From: Siphlonurus alternatus
Taxonomy: Eukaryota; Arthropoda; Insecta; Ephemeroptera; Siphlonuridae
Assembly (NCBI GenBank): GCA_949825025.1
Contig: OX463781.1
Coordinates: forward strand, 47,752,317 to 47,816,316
Direction: 5' to 3'
Length of the DNA: 64,000 nt
A program made the position numbers and the translations under genes. The notes below the pieces were generated by a model. That model was not told the DNA's origin. It saw only the letters and a list, made by a program, of their open reading frames with translations, and searched no databases. Below, piece after piece: positions 24,582-35,769 of this stretch (within the stretch, counting starts at the first letter, position 1; each line of letters begins with the position of its first letter).

Positions 24582-24950
24582 TTTATTTCAATAAACGGTT
24601 GTACAAAACAACATATATCACGTCATAATATTCTTAATTGTAAACACATTATACATAAAACCATAATATATAATATTATACATATTTTGAAATAAAAAAT
24701 ACAATAAAATATTTCACAATCACTATGAGAGACAATTTTCCGACAGTTTATTAGCAAAAAACTCCTTCAATGAATAAAACTCCTTTTTAATTAAAACATA
24801 TTTTAATTTTGCTTTAAACAAAGCATCACTGTCAATATTCCTTATACATGCTGGAAGAAAATCATAAATCTTTGCTGACTGATATAATGGACTCTTTTCC
24901 AACAGAGCGGAATAATGTGATAGTCCGTTATTAAATGTTTCAATGATAAG
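24538..24950 (-). mobile_element. 5'-truncated LINE, copy 2 of the family at 9280-10340
   Basis: Read on the minus strand: a reverse-transcriptase C-terminal coding fragment (stop at 24723-24725), a 3' untranslated part of about 140 bases with TTGTACAACC, and an (ATT)n tail at about 24538-24582. The coding part aligns with copy 1 block for block: LYQSAKIYDFLPAC against MYQTAKFYEFLPAC, FKAKLKYVLIKKEFYSLK against FRTKLKNVLINKEFYSIK, and ANKLSE against SNKMSE. Confidence 0.8.
24723..24920 (-). pseudogene. LINE reverse transcriptase C-terminal remnant
   Basis: About 65 codons in one uninterrupted minus-strand frame ending with TAG: begins near LSHYSALLEKSPLYQ, continues SAKIYDFLPACIRNIDSD and ends FFANKLSENCLS. 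It matches only the extreme C-terminus of a non-LTR reverse transcriptase, and no catalytic motif remains. Confidence 0.75.
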
Positions 24951-25763
24951 AGAATGGCATGAAATAATTTTTAAGATAGCAGAGAAATTAATATTCGAGA
25001 TAAAATAATTGTAAAGAAAATCTAGAAAAATGGAAGGTTTTTATTATCGAAAAAAAGAACAGTTAAGATATTATCCCACTTGTAGTTTTGTTTGTTTACG
25101 ACATTATATTTTACAATATAACCCCCTGCTACGTTTATCTTTACCGTACAGAGAATTTTAGATGGAATTTAAAAGTAGCATTACAATAATAAAAACCTTT
25201 AGCTTCAAAACCAGGAACATTTGTACTGAAATTTATATATATTTTTTTTTTTTTTACGTTTTGTCTGGCTCATATTTTCTTTTAAGTCCTCAGTGCCAGA
25301 GGAAATTTCTGTTAGAATATTTTAATAGCAGGACTTACATGATTTACTATCACAGTCAAAAAGATGTGCTTATCGCTATCATGGAGCATTCAAAGCAGAC
25401 TTTTTCTCTCCAAGAGGTAATTTTCTGAATCTCCTGCCATTTGAGTGTAGTAATTAAAGGTGTGTAGGTCTTTAGATCTATAATATATACCTTTAACACA
25501 GGAATCTTGAATACAACCTTTGAGAAGCAGAGGGGGGGGGGGGGGGTATATATTACGTCATTTAAATTTCGGGGCTCTTACACACTGACCTTCGCATTCA
25601 ATGTGATTTTTATCATAGCAACCTCCTCACTGGCAAAACACGTGTCTGGGTGTACGGTGGAGGGTAGTATTTGGGACCTCATTTCGTCTCCTGTCCACCA
25701 CAATGAAACTAGAGACCTAAGAGAGGAAGTGTCATGGATAAAACCTATGTATAAGGCAAAGCC

Positions 25764-25816
25764 AATCAGAGTATGTAATTGTTATGACGTCACAGCAATT
25801 AAGCACTCTGATTGGA
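25764..25816. repeat. CCAATCAGAGT palindrome with central TGACGTCA
   Basis: CCAATCAGAGT and ACTCTGATTGG form the outer arms, and AATTG / CAATT an inner pair, around TGACGTCA (25785-25792). It could be a small MITE; the CCAAT and TGACGTCA words also resemble transcription factor sites. Confidence 0.6.
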
Positions 25817-25930
25817 TAAAAATTGGAATAGTTTACGCACCAAATTTTGAAAATAAGCGATCGTGACAGCACCATAATTAATATTAATAATTTTTTTTTT
25901 CGATTGTACAACAATATAAACATAATCGTT

Positions 25931-26129
25931 CCTCGTCCGTAATAATGAACTATCTGCCTATCACGATTTTGTTGCAATAATGAGCTATTTGTTATTTCGG
26001 GTGAGCGCAACAATGAGCTTTATGTTATACTTACTTACAGCTCATTATTATGCTCACCTGAAAGAGCAGACAGCTCATTATTGTAACAAAATCGTGGTAG
26101 ACAGATAGAGCTTATTATTTCGGACGAGG
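25931..26129. mobile_element. Foldback element just upstream of the last gene A exon
   Basis: Ends CCTCGTCCG (25931-25939) and CGGACGAGG (26121-26129) are inverted. The arms share ACGATTTTGTTGCAATAATG and its inverse, plus several ATAATGAGCT units. The right end is 63 bases before the exon that starts at 26193, so the hairpin lies in the branch-point side of the intron. Confidence 0.8.
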
Positions 26130-26192
26130 GATGAAATAGTCACCATTCTCCACCCCTACCCTCGCTCACGATCACGTGTCTTTGTGTTTCAG

Positions 26193-26332
26193 GAGAAAAC
26201 CCCGCGGCAATGCAGCACGGTGAGAATGGTGTCCAAGGCGTGGCGTGCTCCACCCTGGCGCTGCTCGCCACCAGCTGTTTGGTACTTCTCCTGCGATGGA
26301 GGCCGCTCGAGAGTCCCTTGAGCACCAGATGA
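26193..26332 (+). CDS. dpr-like gene A, terminal coding exon: membrane-anchoring tail
   Basis: Terminal exon of 140 bases including TGA at 26330-26332; the acceptor GTGTTTCAG matches phase 1 of the Ig2 exon. It encodes GENPAAMQHGENG, the highly conserved post-Ig2 dpr motif (PAAMQ), then a hydrophobic stretch V187-L204 of the visible protein, and a short tail RWRPLESPLSTR. Dpr proteins are attached by a GPI anchor or a transmembrane segment; a hydrophobic stretch followed by a short basic tail fits a membrane anchor, and I cannot tell which kind. The three visible exons give 216 codons plus stop with no frame break. The minus-strand frame over this exon is a shadow. Confidence 0.92.
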
Positions 26333-27493
26333 TGCCACTAAGTGCGTCATGAGAGACAAAGACTCCCCTTGTTACACATTCCAGTAAACCCCCCTCCGAA
26401 AGACGAAATATTAAGTGTGTTTTACATCCGATAGAAACTAATGTAAATAAGAATATTATTCTGTTATCTGTTGTTCTTTTTTTTTTTTCTTAAATAATAA
26501 TACCAAAGTGTAATATGTAAATAATTATTATAAAAAATTTTAATGTAAAAAAAAAATGAAGGTGATGACGAAGAAAAAAAAAGTGAAAAATGTATTGTGC
26601 TCAGAAATTTTATTGATGAACATTCAAGAAGGGATAGTAAAATTTATTACGTATTTTAGTCTAGTGAGAAGAAAAAGACAGTGCTCAGAAAATCAAATAT
26701 TGTTTTAATTGTTTATTTTTACCCCTTAAAAAAAACTACAGAACTATAAAAAAATTATAATTGTGATTAAGTGCAGATTTCTGTGAATTATATTTGTGAT
26801 TGCCTTCATATAATAATTGTTTAAATTGTTTGATAGCATAAAACTTAATGTATTCGTGGGCAAGAACAATTGTAAAAAAAAAAATATGTTAAGTGACTTT
26901 ATTAAAAATTCTCTCTAAAAATACAATTCTTGAGTTCACATTTTTACATAATATACCTAAAATACCTAAAAACATACCAACAACCTGAGAAAAATAGCTC
27001 AAAATAACAGGCACCATCATTTTGCTACCTTTTAAAGAAAGTATCTCATAAGTTTTCACAAGAGTTTTCTCCCTTACTTACGAAAATACGACACAGAATA
27101 TTAGGTTGCTTCTCGCTTTTGTTGTTTAAATTCCATGAGAGACTTACGTCATCATTTGGTAAAAAGTGCTTCACTCTGTGGTTGTATAAACCATGAGAGC
27201 ATCAAGCGATGGGGTTTTATTATATAATATTATATAGTAAAGTCCCATACAGAAAAGCTAGACAGACCATGTTGTTGGCTCATCGTATACTCAAGTACTC
27301 AACTCTGAACTGAATTGTCTTTTCTATATACCACACAAGTATAAACCCCCTCGCCACAATGCTGCAGAATATATCGTTCTCTCAAAGTGATTCTGCCCAC
27401 GATACAGTTTTGATTTATGTGCGCCTCTAGGTACGACCTTCCTACAAAAGGTCACAGGGTCGTGAAGGCAATCACATCTACACTAAAAAAAAA

Positions 27494-27623
27494 ACTGGAA
27501 GTAACCGGAATAGCTTCTTTTCTGTGGATATTTAATAACAAAAGTTTACAGGTAGGTGATATAACTCTTTTTTCCAAAGACTTAAAGAAAAGTTAGAAAA
27601 CTTTAAATTCCGGTTACTTCCGT
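27494..27623. repeat. Inverted repeat ACTGGAAGTAACCGGAAT
   Basis: ACTGGAAGTAACCGGAAT (27494-27511) pairs with ATTCCGGTTACTTCCGT (27607-27623) around about 95 bases. It is probably a small MITE; the preceding poly-A tract may be part of its end. Confidence 0.6.
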
Positions 27624-29220
27624 TTAAAATTTTAAATTTTCAGGACTTTATCAGCAACACGGTGTGTCGGTCAGTGCGTGATGCGTGGACTGTGTAAAAA
27701 AAAAATGCTAAAATCAATTTCGACGTTCAATTTACCTCCTATCTCTTTTTACCTTCCAACAAAATGAAGCACACGTGAGGACATAACAAAAAATTAGTAA
27801 AATCAGATTTTTATTGATTCCACTTCTGTTAAAATATAGACACTGTATAATATATTCTCTATAGCTAGCAGGAAAAGTGTTGATTTTAAACGAATGGCTA
27901 CTTCGACCACGATCACGCTATCATCCACGTGCAGCTTTCATCAATAATATTTTTATTTAATTTTTATTTTTATTTTATTCTTATTTAATTTATTTCTTAG
28001 AAAAAGAACTAATTTCTATTGCTTCTTCATTGGCTTCCTTTTTCTTTCATCAAATTAAAAAAAAAACATTTTTGTTCTCTTGACAAATTTTTCTTCTTAA
28101 TAAAAAAAAAATGCTACGGTTAATTTTGAGACCATTTATAGAAAGATGAAAGCGTGGCCGTATTTTGTATACCACCATAATAAAGAACACAGAGATATAT
28201 ACTCTTGGTTCGATGCCAGGAATATAAACAACAACAAAAAGAAGAAATACAAAATACAACGTTGTGTAGTGTTTGTAGTAGCGTGTTTCATAACTGTTTT
28301 ATTTTCTTCCGGTTTTTTGTAATAAAATTTAAACCACAACATCGGCTCTTTCAAATAATTTTTACGGTTTTTTATTTTTTTTTTCCTCTTCTCCTATCAT
28401 TGAGGTCATCCTGTTCCTGTTTCTACGCTCCAGTGATGACACTGCAGGTGACATAAACTAGATAATCAATAATTATGCACTTGATGATGGTATATACGTT
28501 GCAATTGCAGTCATGAATATATATGTCTAATTATTTTATAGAATTCACACCATTCAGAATATGTATGTATATCGTAATAATTTATTCACCGATGATATGA
28601 TAAACTTTAGTAATCACATATCCAATATAGTGTTTGAAGTTTGCAGACGTAAAAAAAAATACATCGATGAAATAATTTTAAATTTAGATTTTTTAATTAA
28701 TAATAAATATTCAATTTAATGTTTATTTTATCTAATTTAGCAAAGTAGGAATTACGTCTTGCTGGTATATATTTCAGTTAAACAAATTTATATCTCCAGC
28801 TAAAGAGATAAAATACTTAGTCTGTACAACTCCATGACAGGAGAAAAACATTATACAAAAGTGCTTTTAAAACTTTTTATTTTGTTGCAGTTGGTTTCAA
28901 ACTTTGAAATAAATTACTAACTTTTTTTTAATATAAAAAAGTAATACCCCTGTAGTGAGCAGCTTTATTCAATTCTTTAAGCACGTATGTACAGCTGGTT
29001 GCATACGTTGATTTTTGCCAGGCAATTCTTACACGCGAACTGTGATTGGCTTAATACAAGAACTGTTTACTAGAAGACGGATTAATTAACTGTCAAACCA
29101 GCCGCTTTTGCAGCCAACGTGACGTCATATCAGAACCCTGGCACTTCACATTGTTTACTTTTTAAACACATTTTGATGGGCTATAATCTAACTACAGCGT
29201 AACTATTAAACTTAGAACTA

Positions 29221-29313
29221 TTCAACAATAACTTGACGTCACGAACCTTTCCTTTCTCCTCCAATACAAAAGTAATGGGAGGGTCATGCACGTGACGTCA
29301 AAGTATTGTTAAA
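29221..29313. repeat. TGACGTCA-bearing hairpin
   Basis: TTCAACAATAACTTGACGTC followed by ACG (29221-29243) pairs with CGTGACGTCAAAGTATTGTT followed by AAA (29291-29313). Each arm carries one TGACGTCA. A related fragment is at 21-50 in the window. Confidence 0.7.
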
Positions 29314-31087
29314 TGAATGTTAGTTTACAAAGGTGCTACTGTAAAAGGTGCCCCTTTAGACGCCAGCGCTACGCTCTCAACATTGACGTCCCCAAACAGA
29401 CCGCTCGAGCATGTGGCTTATTTAATGGAATATCTCAAAGTTTGACGAAAATATTCGAGGTTTCTTAATTCGACGTCCTCCCAGTAAGTCTTTGGGCTTC
29501 TTTTCCGTGTAGCAACATCCGTTAAGTCGAGCAACTGACTGAACAAATGCCAACTAATTAACAAAGATAATGATGGAAATTTCAAGTGGAGGAAATAAGT
29601 CGTCTGGAAAGTGACGTCAGTGAGACGACAAGCACTTTGATCTCAAGACTTTTATAACAAAGGAGTATAACAATCATCTTTTAATTTTACAGCAAAGGAT
29701 TTTAACAAAAAATATGACGCATAATGATGATCATCATAAAAATACATTACATATTTTTTTATATACCATCTCTTGGTATCATAAAAGCTATGTTTATGAT
29801 ATAATGTTCCACACATTTTGGGACATATGTAACTTGTTTGAAAAGACATAACTTTCATTGCTTCTGCAGGAAAAAGCTATAAAGATAAATATCAAAAAAA
29901 TATAGGAAGGGTGTGAGTTTTATGTGGGTTACTATATAATACCTGAATTTCCTTTCTACAGTGATGTGGGTAACTAGATTGAGCGATGCAGCTGGCTGGT
30001 TAATGATACATTATATTCAGCGTGTGGGCGGACGTTGTGGTAGCGATCATCAGGATGCTATATTACAGGATATGCTGGTCACCACCGATCATCTCGGCTT
30101 GCTGTGAGAGAGAGAGAGTCGCGGAGAAACGAGACGATCAGCTCGCGAAGATAAGGACGGAGACTTCTTACAATTTATTGCGGACACTACATCACATTGG
30201 AAATATGGCTTGTGACATCAACCCAAACTCCAAATACAAAAGACTCACACCACCAAAAACCCTTCTCCATATCTTCATCACGCTCAAAACTCAATACAAG
30301 ATACTGCATTTTTTTATGTATACTTTTTTTTTCCCCAAAATAATACTCATATTTTTCTTATATAAACTCTGTATTGCTTTTCTATTGAGGAAGGAACAAT
30401 ACAGATAAAAATATATTATATGCTCCTTTTTTTTTTTTTTTTTTTTTGGTAACTCGATATCAAGAAAGGGTTTTATTTGAAAAAAAAATATATATATTTA
30501 TATATATAAAAATGCGATTTATTTGGTTTGTGATAAATATTTAAAGTTTTTTTTTTCTTCATATGCGTGGGTTGAAAACGTACGTGAGTTTTGTCCGTTT
30601 TGATAGCAGCATGACGCATGGCTCTTCATCACAAACAAAAACATTTATAAATAAAAATGTAATAAATTGGGACGTAAACATCAACAGAAGTAATGATCAA
30701 TTATAATTCACCTTGAGGGTAGAAACATATTATAAAAAATATTGAGAGCAGTTCCAACAGACTTTGTTTCCAAGAATGAAGTATTATTAAAAAGAAAATA
30801 AGGTCGTTGGATTCAATGACATCTCAATTATATTTATATTGATGATTAAATATTATCTATAATAAATAATAACATATAAAAAGTATATTGTGTATAATAC
30901 AGTAATATAATTTTTATAAGTTTTATCATCAATTCCTGAAGTCAGAAATTTTGGAAATATTTCAGAAACGTGATTTTTTACTATTTTTTTTTAATCCTCC
31001 TTATCTATATCGTTGTCTATTGACTAATAATAATAAAAATAATCAAATTTAATGATAATCTAAATTTCTCTTGTATTTCATAATGTA

Positions 31088-31279
31088 CAGTTCTAGACAA
31101 AACTTTCGTTACCCCTGCATCATTGCTGGACGGGTGTCGTGGCACACTCACTGAGGAAGCGAATTTCGGTAATGGTGGATTTCAATCGCTTCCCTCACCT
31201 TCCTTGAAATTTCAAATTTTCTACTGTACTGGATTTTCAGCATCCATAAATCAATTAACGAAAACTTTGTCTTGGGGTG
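31088..31279. mobile_element. Short Tc1/mariner-like MITE
   Basis: Bounded by TA on both sides (31086-31087 and 31280-31281). The imperfect inverted ends are CAGTTCTAGACAAAACTTTC and GAAAACTTTGTCTTGGGGTG. The CAGT start, ACAAAACTTT core and TA duplication fit the Tc1/mariner pattern; the length of about 190 bases leaves no room for a transposase. Confidence 0.65.
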
Positions 31280-32196
31280 TACAGTACAGGTTCATCTGAT
31301 TTATGAATTGACTGCATTTATACGGACAGACTTATTTGATATATTTATATATACAAATCATAACTGGGAATATGTGCAGCTCCTTTAAAACAAGGATGAG
31401 TGCATTGTCACGTAATTTTACGTCTCAGTTTTGATCATAAAGCTGGCGGGGGAGCGGCGGCGGCTTCGGGCGAGGCAAACTTACGAGTTATTTACCTGGA
31501 CATGCACGCGCCACAAAAACTGGGTGCAGCAATCGTAAAGTTACTACCCTCCGGCCCTCATGTTATGCTCCCTACGTAAGAAATATGATCATTCCAACTA
31601 ACTTGAAGAATTCTGAAAGGTGTATAAATTTATAGATTTTTTTATTCTTAGATAAAAAATATTAATCCTAATAAAAAATATGTAACAATATTTATCGATA
31701 AATTAAGCTTAATATTTTCAAATGAATAATTATAAAAGTATAATAAATAATGATATAATATTTTTTATATCATAACATAAAAACAGGAGGTATAATTAAG
31801 CTAAAGTGATTTTAAATGATAAATTTAATGTTTTTTTCTTCTTAATTAATCGCCAGCACTTGCAGAGAAAATTCTCATTGCGTTCAAAACTATGAATAAT
31901 TACTTACTATATAATATATAGCATTGCTACAAGTATGAAAACAAAAAAAAAACAAAAAATCATCATGGGTATAAAATAAGTTTAGATGTTGTTATATGAA
32001 ACTTTCATTTTCTTATTAATTAATGAAATGGAGAAATGGAAATAACAGTGGTCTTTATAAAAATTTACTTAAAAAAAATTGCCTTTTTTTAAAAAGGTAC
32101 GTTATTTAACATTAACTTAATAATAATTTACAACAATAATAAATACGATCAACCCTCTGTCAGAACCATCGAAAAAAAAAAAAAATTTAAAAATTA

Positions 32197-32327
32197 CGTC
32201 GCCTCAGGAATATGTGTCGTATAAATCACAAAGTTTTAATGCAATTATAGACCCTACGTACATGAAGCATAAGGTCCATAATTGCTTCAAAACTTCGTTG
32301 CTTATATGACACATATTCTGAGACGAC
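32197..32327. mobile_element. Palindromic element, copy 1 (partner at 43134-43378)
   Basis: CGTCGCCTCAGGAATATGTG and CACATATTCTGAGACGACG form inverted ends; inside, CGTATAAATCACAAAGTTTT mirrors CAAAACTTCGTTGCTTATAT. The left arm and the GAAGCATAAGGT centre recur at 43134-43378, which defines a dispersed family. Confidence 0.75.
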
Positions 32328-32639
32328 GATATTTAATCACGTAATTATTTATTTGCAATATTATCGATCGTGTTTTCTTTAAATAAAATGATGCAGTTGA
32401 TTGCACATTAAACGAGCTGCCATAATGTCAGTATAATATAACTAAACGATTATGACAGTGATTGATTGGTTGATTTATTGTGTACCGGATATCATAATTA
32501 TTCTTTTGAAGCGTCATGTCAATTCATTGAAGCATTTTGACCTTTACTTTATTAAAAATTCAGTTTTAATTAAAAAATAGAATATTTTAGCTTTAATTTT
32601 ATTATATTTCCCTCGAGAATACGAAAATTGTGGAAACCT

Positions 32640-32729
32640 CAAGAATGTCTTGTAATCTGCAAATCTCCAAGCTACCGGTGTTGACCACCACCACTGCGGT
32701 CATCTGGTCCTCCGAGGAAGGTCTCTGAG
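32640..32729 (+). other. Possible non-coding leader exon of gene B
   Basis: A GC-richer stretch ending in a strong donor consensus (GAG followed by GTAAGT at 32730-32735), about 620 bases before the gene B start codon. A plausible acceptor with a T-rich tract (ATTTTATAG, ending 33250) lies between. This is a splice-signal guess only: no transcript evidence is available and the bases do not encode a recognisable peptide. Confidence 0.2.
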
Positions 32730-33352
32730 GTAAGTGACACCTCAAGTTTGATGACAGGTGCGTCTCAGGTATCACCTTCTCCATCCAAGCGTCATATTTC
32801 GTCCCAAAGGATACATCAAATATGTATTTCCAATTTTTAACACATCAACACATATATAAATTTTTAACCCTATATATAACACGTGTGTGTTTTTGAAAGA
32901 CGATGACGCATGTGTTTAACAACATAAAGTGAAGAAGGATCTTTGAGATATATATAAAAAAAAAATATATATATCTTAACCTCATATTACTCCTACGCCA
33001 AGCAGCATCCGCAGTAACCGCCGCTAGAGAGCAGTCCCATCGCAAACCGGCCCCTTGTGTTGTATGTATATATATTTTTTTTTTATTAGATTCTTCTTGA
33101 TGTAGCGCGAGGAGACGGCAAAAGCCACGCGGTGTATAGAAATAGGTTTTTGGCTTGTTGTATTCAACGTTTATATTTTAGTATTGTAGTAACTGTTGTG
33201 GAGCAAAGGTGTGGTGTTTTTAGGTGAGATTTTTTTATTATATTTTATAGTGAGTGCATCAAGCAGCTGGTTTTAATGCGGGGGTGAGTCACGGGGGTTG
33301 CACGCGATACCTCGCTTAGTGCAAGGGATGTTAGAGGAAGCAGCACACCACC

Positions 33353-33461
33353 ATGGATACTTCTGCTGCGACCTCCAAGTCGCGGTACCACCACAGTCAA
33401 CAATTGATGGTCATCTTCATCCTCGCGGCCTGTGGTCTCGTCCTAAGACCCGTCATTGCTG
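33353..33461 (+). CDS. dpr-like gene B, first coding exon: signal peptide
   Basis: Start codon at 33353 in a strong context (CCACCATGG) and 36 full codons plus one base to donor GTAAGT at 33462. The peptide begins MDTSAATSKSRYHHSQQ, then a hydrophobic core LMVIFILAACGLVL (18-31) and RPVIA, a typical secretory signal with probable cleavage after A36. The phase 1 end joins in frame to the exon at 53346, giving A36-E37-Y38. On its own the exon shows only a signal peptide; the dpr identity comes from that matching downstream exon, and an unseen exon in the nearly 20 kb between them cannot be excluded. Confidence 0.75.
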
Positions 33462-35642
33462 GTAAGTCAATAACAATTAGCGCAACAATGGAATACCTGC
33501 GTGCAACATTGTAAAAATGAATGCAGCAAATTATGTTATTTTTTTAAAGGCCAAGAAGGATTGCTAAAAAGTTAGGCAAAGTTTAAGTTTGAACTTTCAA
33601 CCCTTTTTTAGGTCTTATCCTTTTGTTAAAAAGTGTCGATATTGACACCTCTTTCTTAATTTTTAATATTTTTAAAAAATAGTTCGCGGGCTCTTAAAAA
33701 AATTGGAAAAAAATAAGAGTAGCATAATTTGAAGCGTGCTTTTTATTTCTACAGTAAAAAGATTTTCATGTACGTTACCAATTGTAGAAATTGTCAAAGA
33801 AATACTATATGTGTTTCAAAAATTATTATTATAGCATGAAGTCAATACATTCTGTAGTATTTCATACTTTTAATTTATTCGTTTTGTTATTGGTTAAATT
33901 CATATTTTATTGAACCCAAAAGTTGGCTGAAGTATGTTCGTAATTGTTGCGATGAATAAACAATATATATATTTAATGTTTTGCAGCAGATAACAAAATT
34001 ATTTATTATATTACAAGTCCGGATTCTGGTTTTACAGATTTGAAGTGTTTATTTTGACATCACATTTCAAATTTATTTAACTTTCAATTGAATAAATTAA
34101 CTATTTACACTTTATTGTGATACAATAAACAAAGTCCTTGTATTTTAGTTAATTTCATGAAATTTTTTAGCTTTCCAAACATTTGTAAGTTATTACTGTA
34201 TAGTGAAAAAGTTCATAAAATCGATTAAACCAACCTGGGTTGAGTTTAATAATGCTGTCACTGTCATGCATCAAATCTGAATTTAAAATTTAGTTTGCGA
34301 TCAAGCTATAAATAAAAATGACAAAATATATCATTTTAAAAATAAAAATGGGGGAATTTTATAAAAGTAACGATTATATTCCGATCCATGTTGACAACAA
34401 ATTAAAATAAATAAATCATTGTATTATTAGTGAACTGAGTCGTATATAAGTCTCTGTGGGGATCCGGGCAATTCCAAGTATAAAAAAGTTAATAAATTTA
34501 ATTGACATGAAATTTATAACGTGATACAAACAACAAAAAGTTAATTTCGTTTTTTCTTCGAATTTTTAAATTAAATATTAATTGCCACCGTCGCATCTTC
34601 TTATGTTAGAATCAAAATTAAAAAGAGGGTAATAGAACTTTGACTGTAAAAAAGTTTTCATTAAAAATGTTTTTGTTAATTTAAAGACAGCAAAATAAGA
34701 AAGTTTTTCTTATACAAATAAACGATCATTTGCTTTTTTTGGTAAAAAAATTTTAATAACTTAAATAAATCAAAAGATTCTTTTGATGTTTATAATATAT
34801 AATCTATAAAATAATTTTCAATAATTTGCCCTTTGGTGATATAAAAAAGATCATTTCCTTTCAATAAATTATATCAAAACAGAGAGCGCTCAGTTAATAT
34901 TTTTTTTATATTTTCCACCTTTTTATAACAATTTATATACTTTTTTTCCTGGAAAAAAATATAAGATCTCTCATGGAATATATTAGCTGGAAGTAATGTC
35001 TACCTAAGCCTGGTCATAAGTTAGGGTTGGTCATCGCTCATGTTTGACCCTGGGAGGCGGGACATACGGGCGCAGCTCAGGAAATATATTTAGACCCGCG
35101 CGGGCCGGCGCTGTGCGTCACGCTGGCACCGTCCGAACACTAGGTCACCGCACGCGACCTCTCAAAACATTAAGGGAGGTTCTAAAAGTGCACTCTAATA
35201 TATTTTTTAACTTTTTTATTCAGAAAAAAAAACACAGAAATATTACAATATATGTGATAGACCCAAGGATTTAGAACTCGTAAACGGCGAACATTATGAC
35301 AAGATGACAATTTACTTATACATTTTCTTACATTATTGTTGCAAAACACAATAAAATACATATTTGAAATATATATTACAAACAATATATATATATATAT
35401 ATAAGTGTACAGTGTATATTAATTATGTATCTAGATAGAACAAGAAAGGAGAGAAATATAGTTATTGTGTTACTCACGTTATACAGGCTATATAATTACT
35501 AATATAAGTTAAAATATATAAAATAGAAGCTACACATTATAACGTATATGATTCAAATCATATATCATCATTTTTGTTGCAATTTTAACATTTAAATACT
35601 GAACATCACAAACGTGCCTCACTTGCTATTACTCTGGTTCAT

Positions 35643-35769
35643 ATTTAATTTGGTTTTCGTTGTATTTCTAACGTCTTCAGTCATTGGTGCGTTGTTTATA
35701 ACGAAGAACTTTACTGGCCGAGCTGAGCCGAAGGACACCCGAATGTTTCCGACGAAAACCAATTTAAAT
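35643..35769. mobile_element. Palindromic element, copy 1 (partner at 47899-48013)
   Basis: ATTTAATTTGGTTTTCGT (35643-35660) pairs with ACGAAAACCAATTTAAAT (35752-35769). Inside are CTTCAGTCATTGG, TTTATAACGAAG and GAGCCGAAGGACACCCGA. The same internal words occur at 47899-48013, which defines a small dispersed family. Confidence 0.75.

Larger units (their letters stand above)
21233..26192 (+). other. Intron of dpr-like gene A (about 5.0 kb)
   Basis: Lies between donor GTACGT (21233) and acceptor GTGTTTCAG (ending 26192). It contains a GCGGC-rich hairpin (21365-21476) with a nearby direct repeat, a CCCTCTCT-type tract near 22885-22920, a minus-strand LINE fragment (24538-24950), a poly-G run near 25532-25547, a CCAATCAGAGT palindrome (25764-25816) and a hairpin at 25931-26129. 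The GC-richer stretches 22780-23060 and 23820-24050 have no recognised product. Confidence 0.8.
26333..33352. other. 3' flank of gene A and 5' flank of gene B (about 7 kb)
   Basis: The 3' untranslated region of gene A presumably starts at 26333; no AATAAA signal was seen in the first few hundred bases, so its end is not called. The stretch holds hairpins at 27494-27623, 29221-29313 and 32197-32327, a Tc1/mariner-like MITE (31088-31279), AT-rich simple sequence and several TGACGTCA octamers near 29.1-29.6 kb. The frames at 28050-28456, 29652-29858 and 30022-30408 have no recognisable domains and look like chance. A possible leader exon of gene B is noted near 32640-32729. Confidence 0.6.

Noticed and set aside
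25507..25866. 119-codon plus-strand frame
   Set aside because: Passes through a poly-G run and the CCAATCAGAGT palindrome; no recognisable domain.
30022..30408. 128-codon plus-strand frame
   Set aside because: No homology recognised; the C-terminal half is Phe/Ile-rich AT sequence. Most likely chance.
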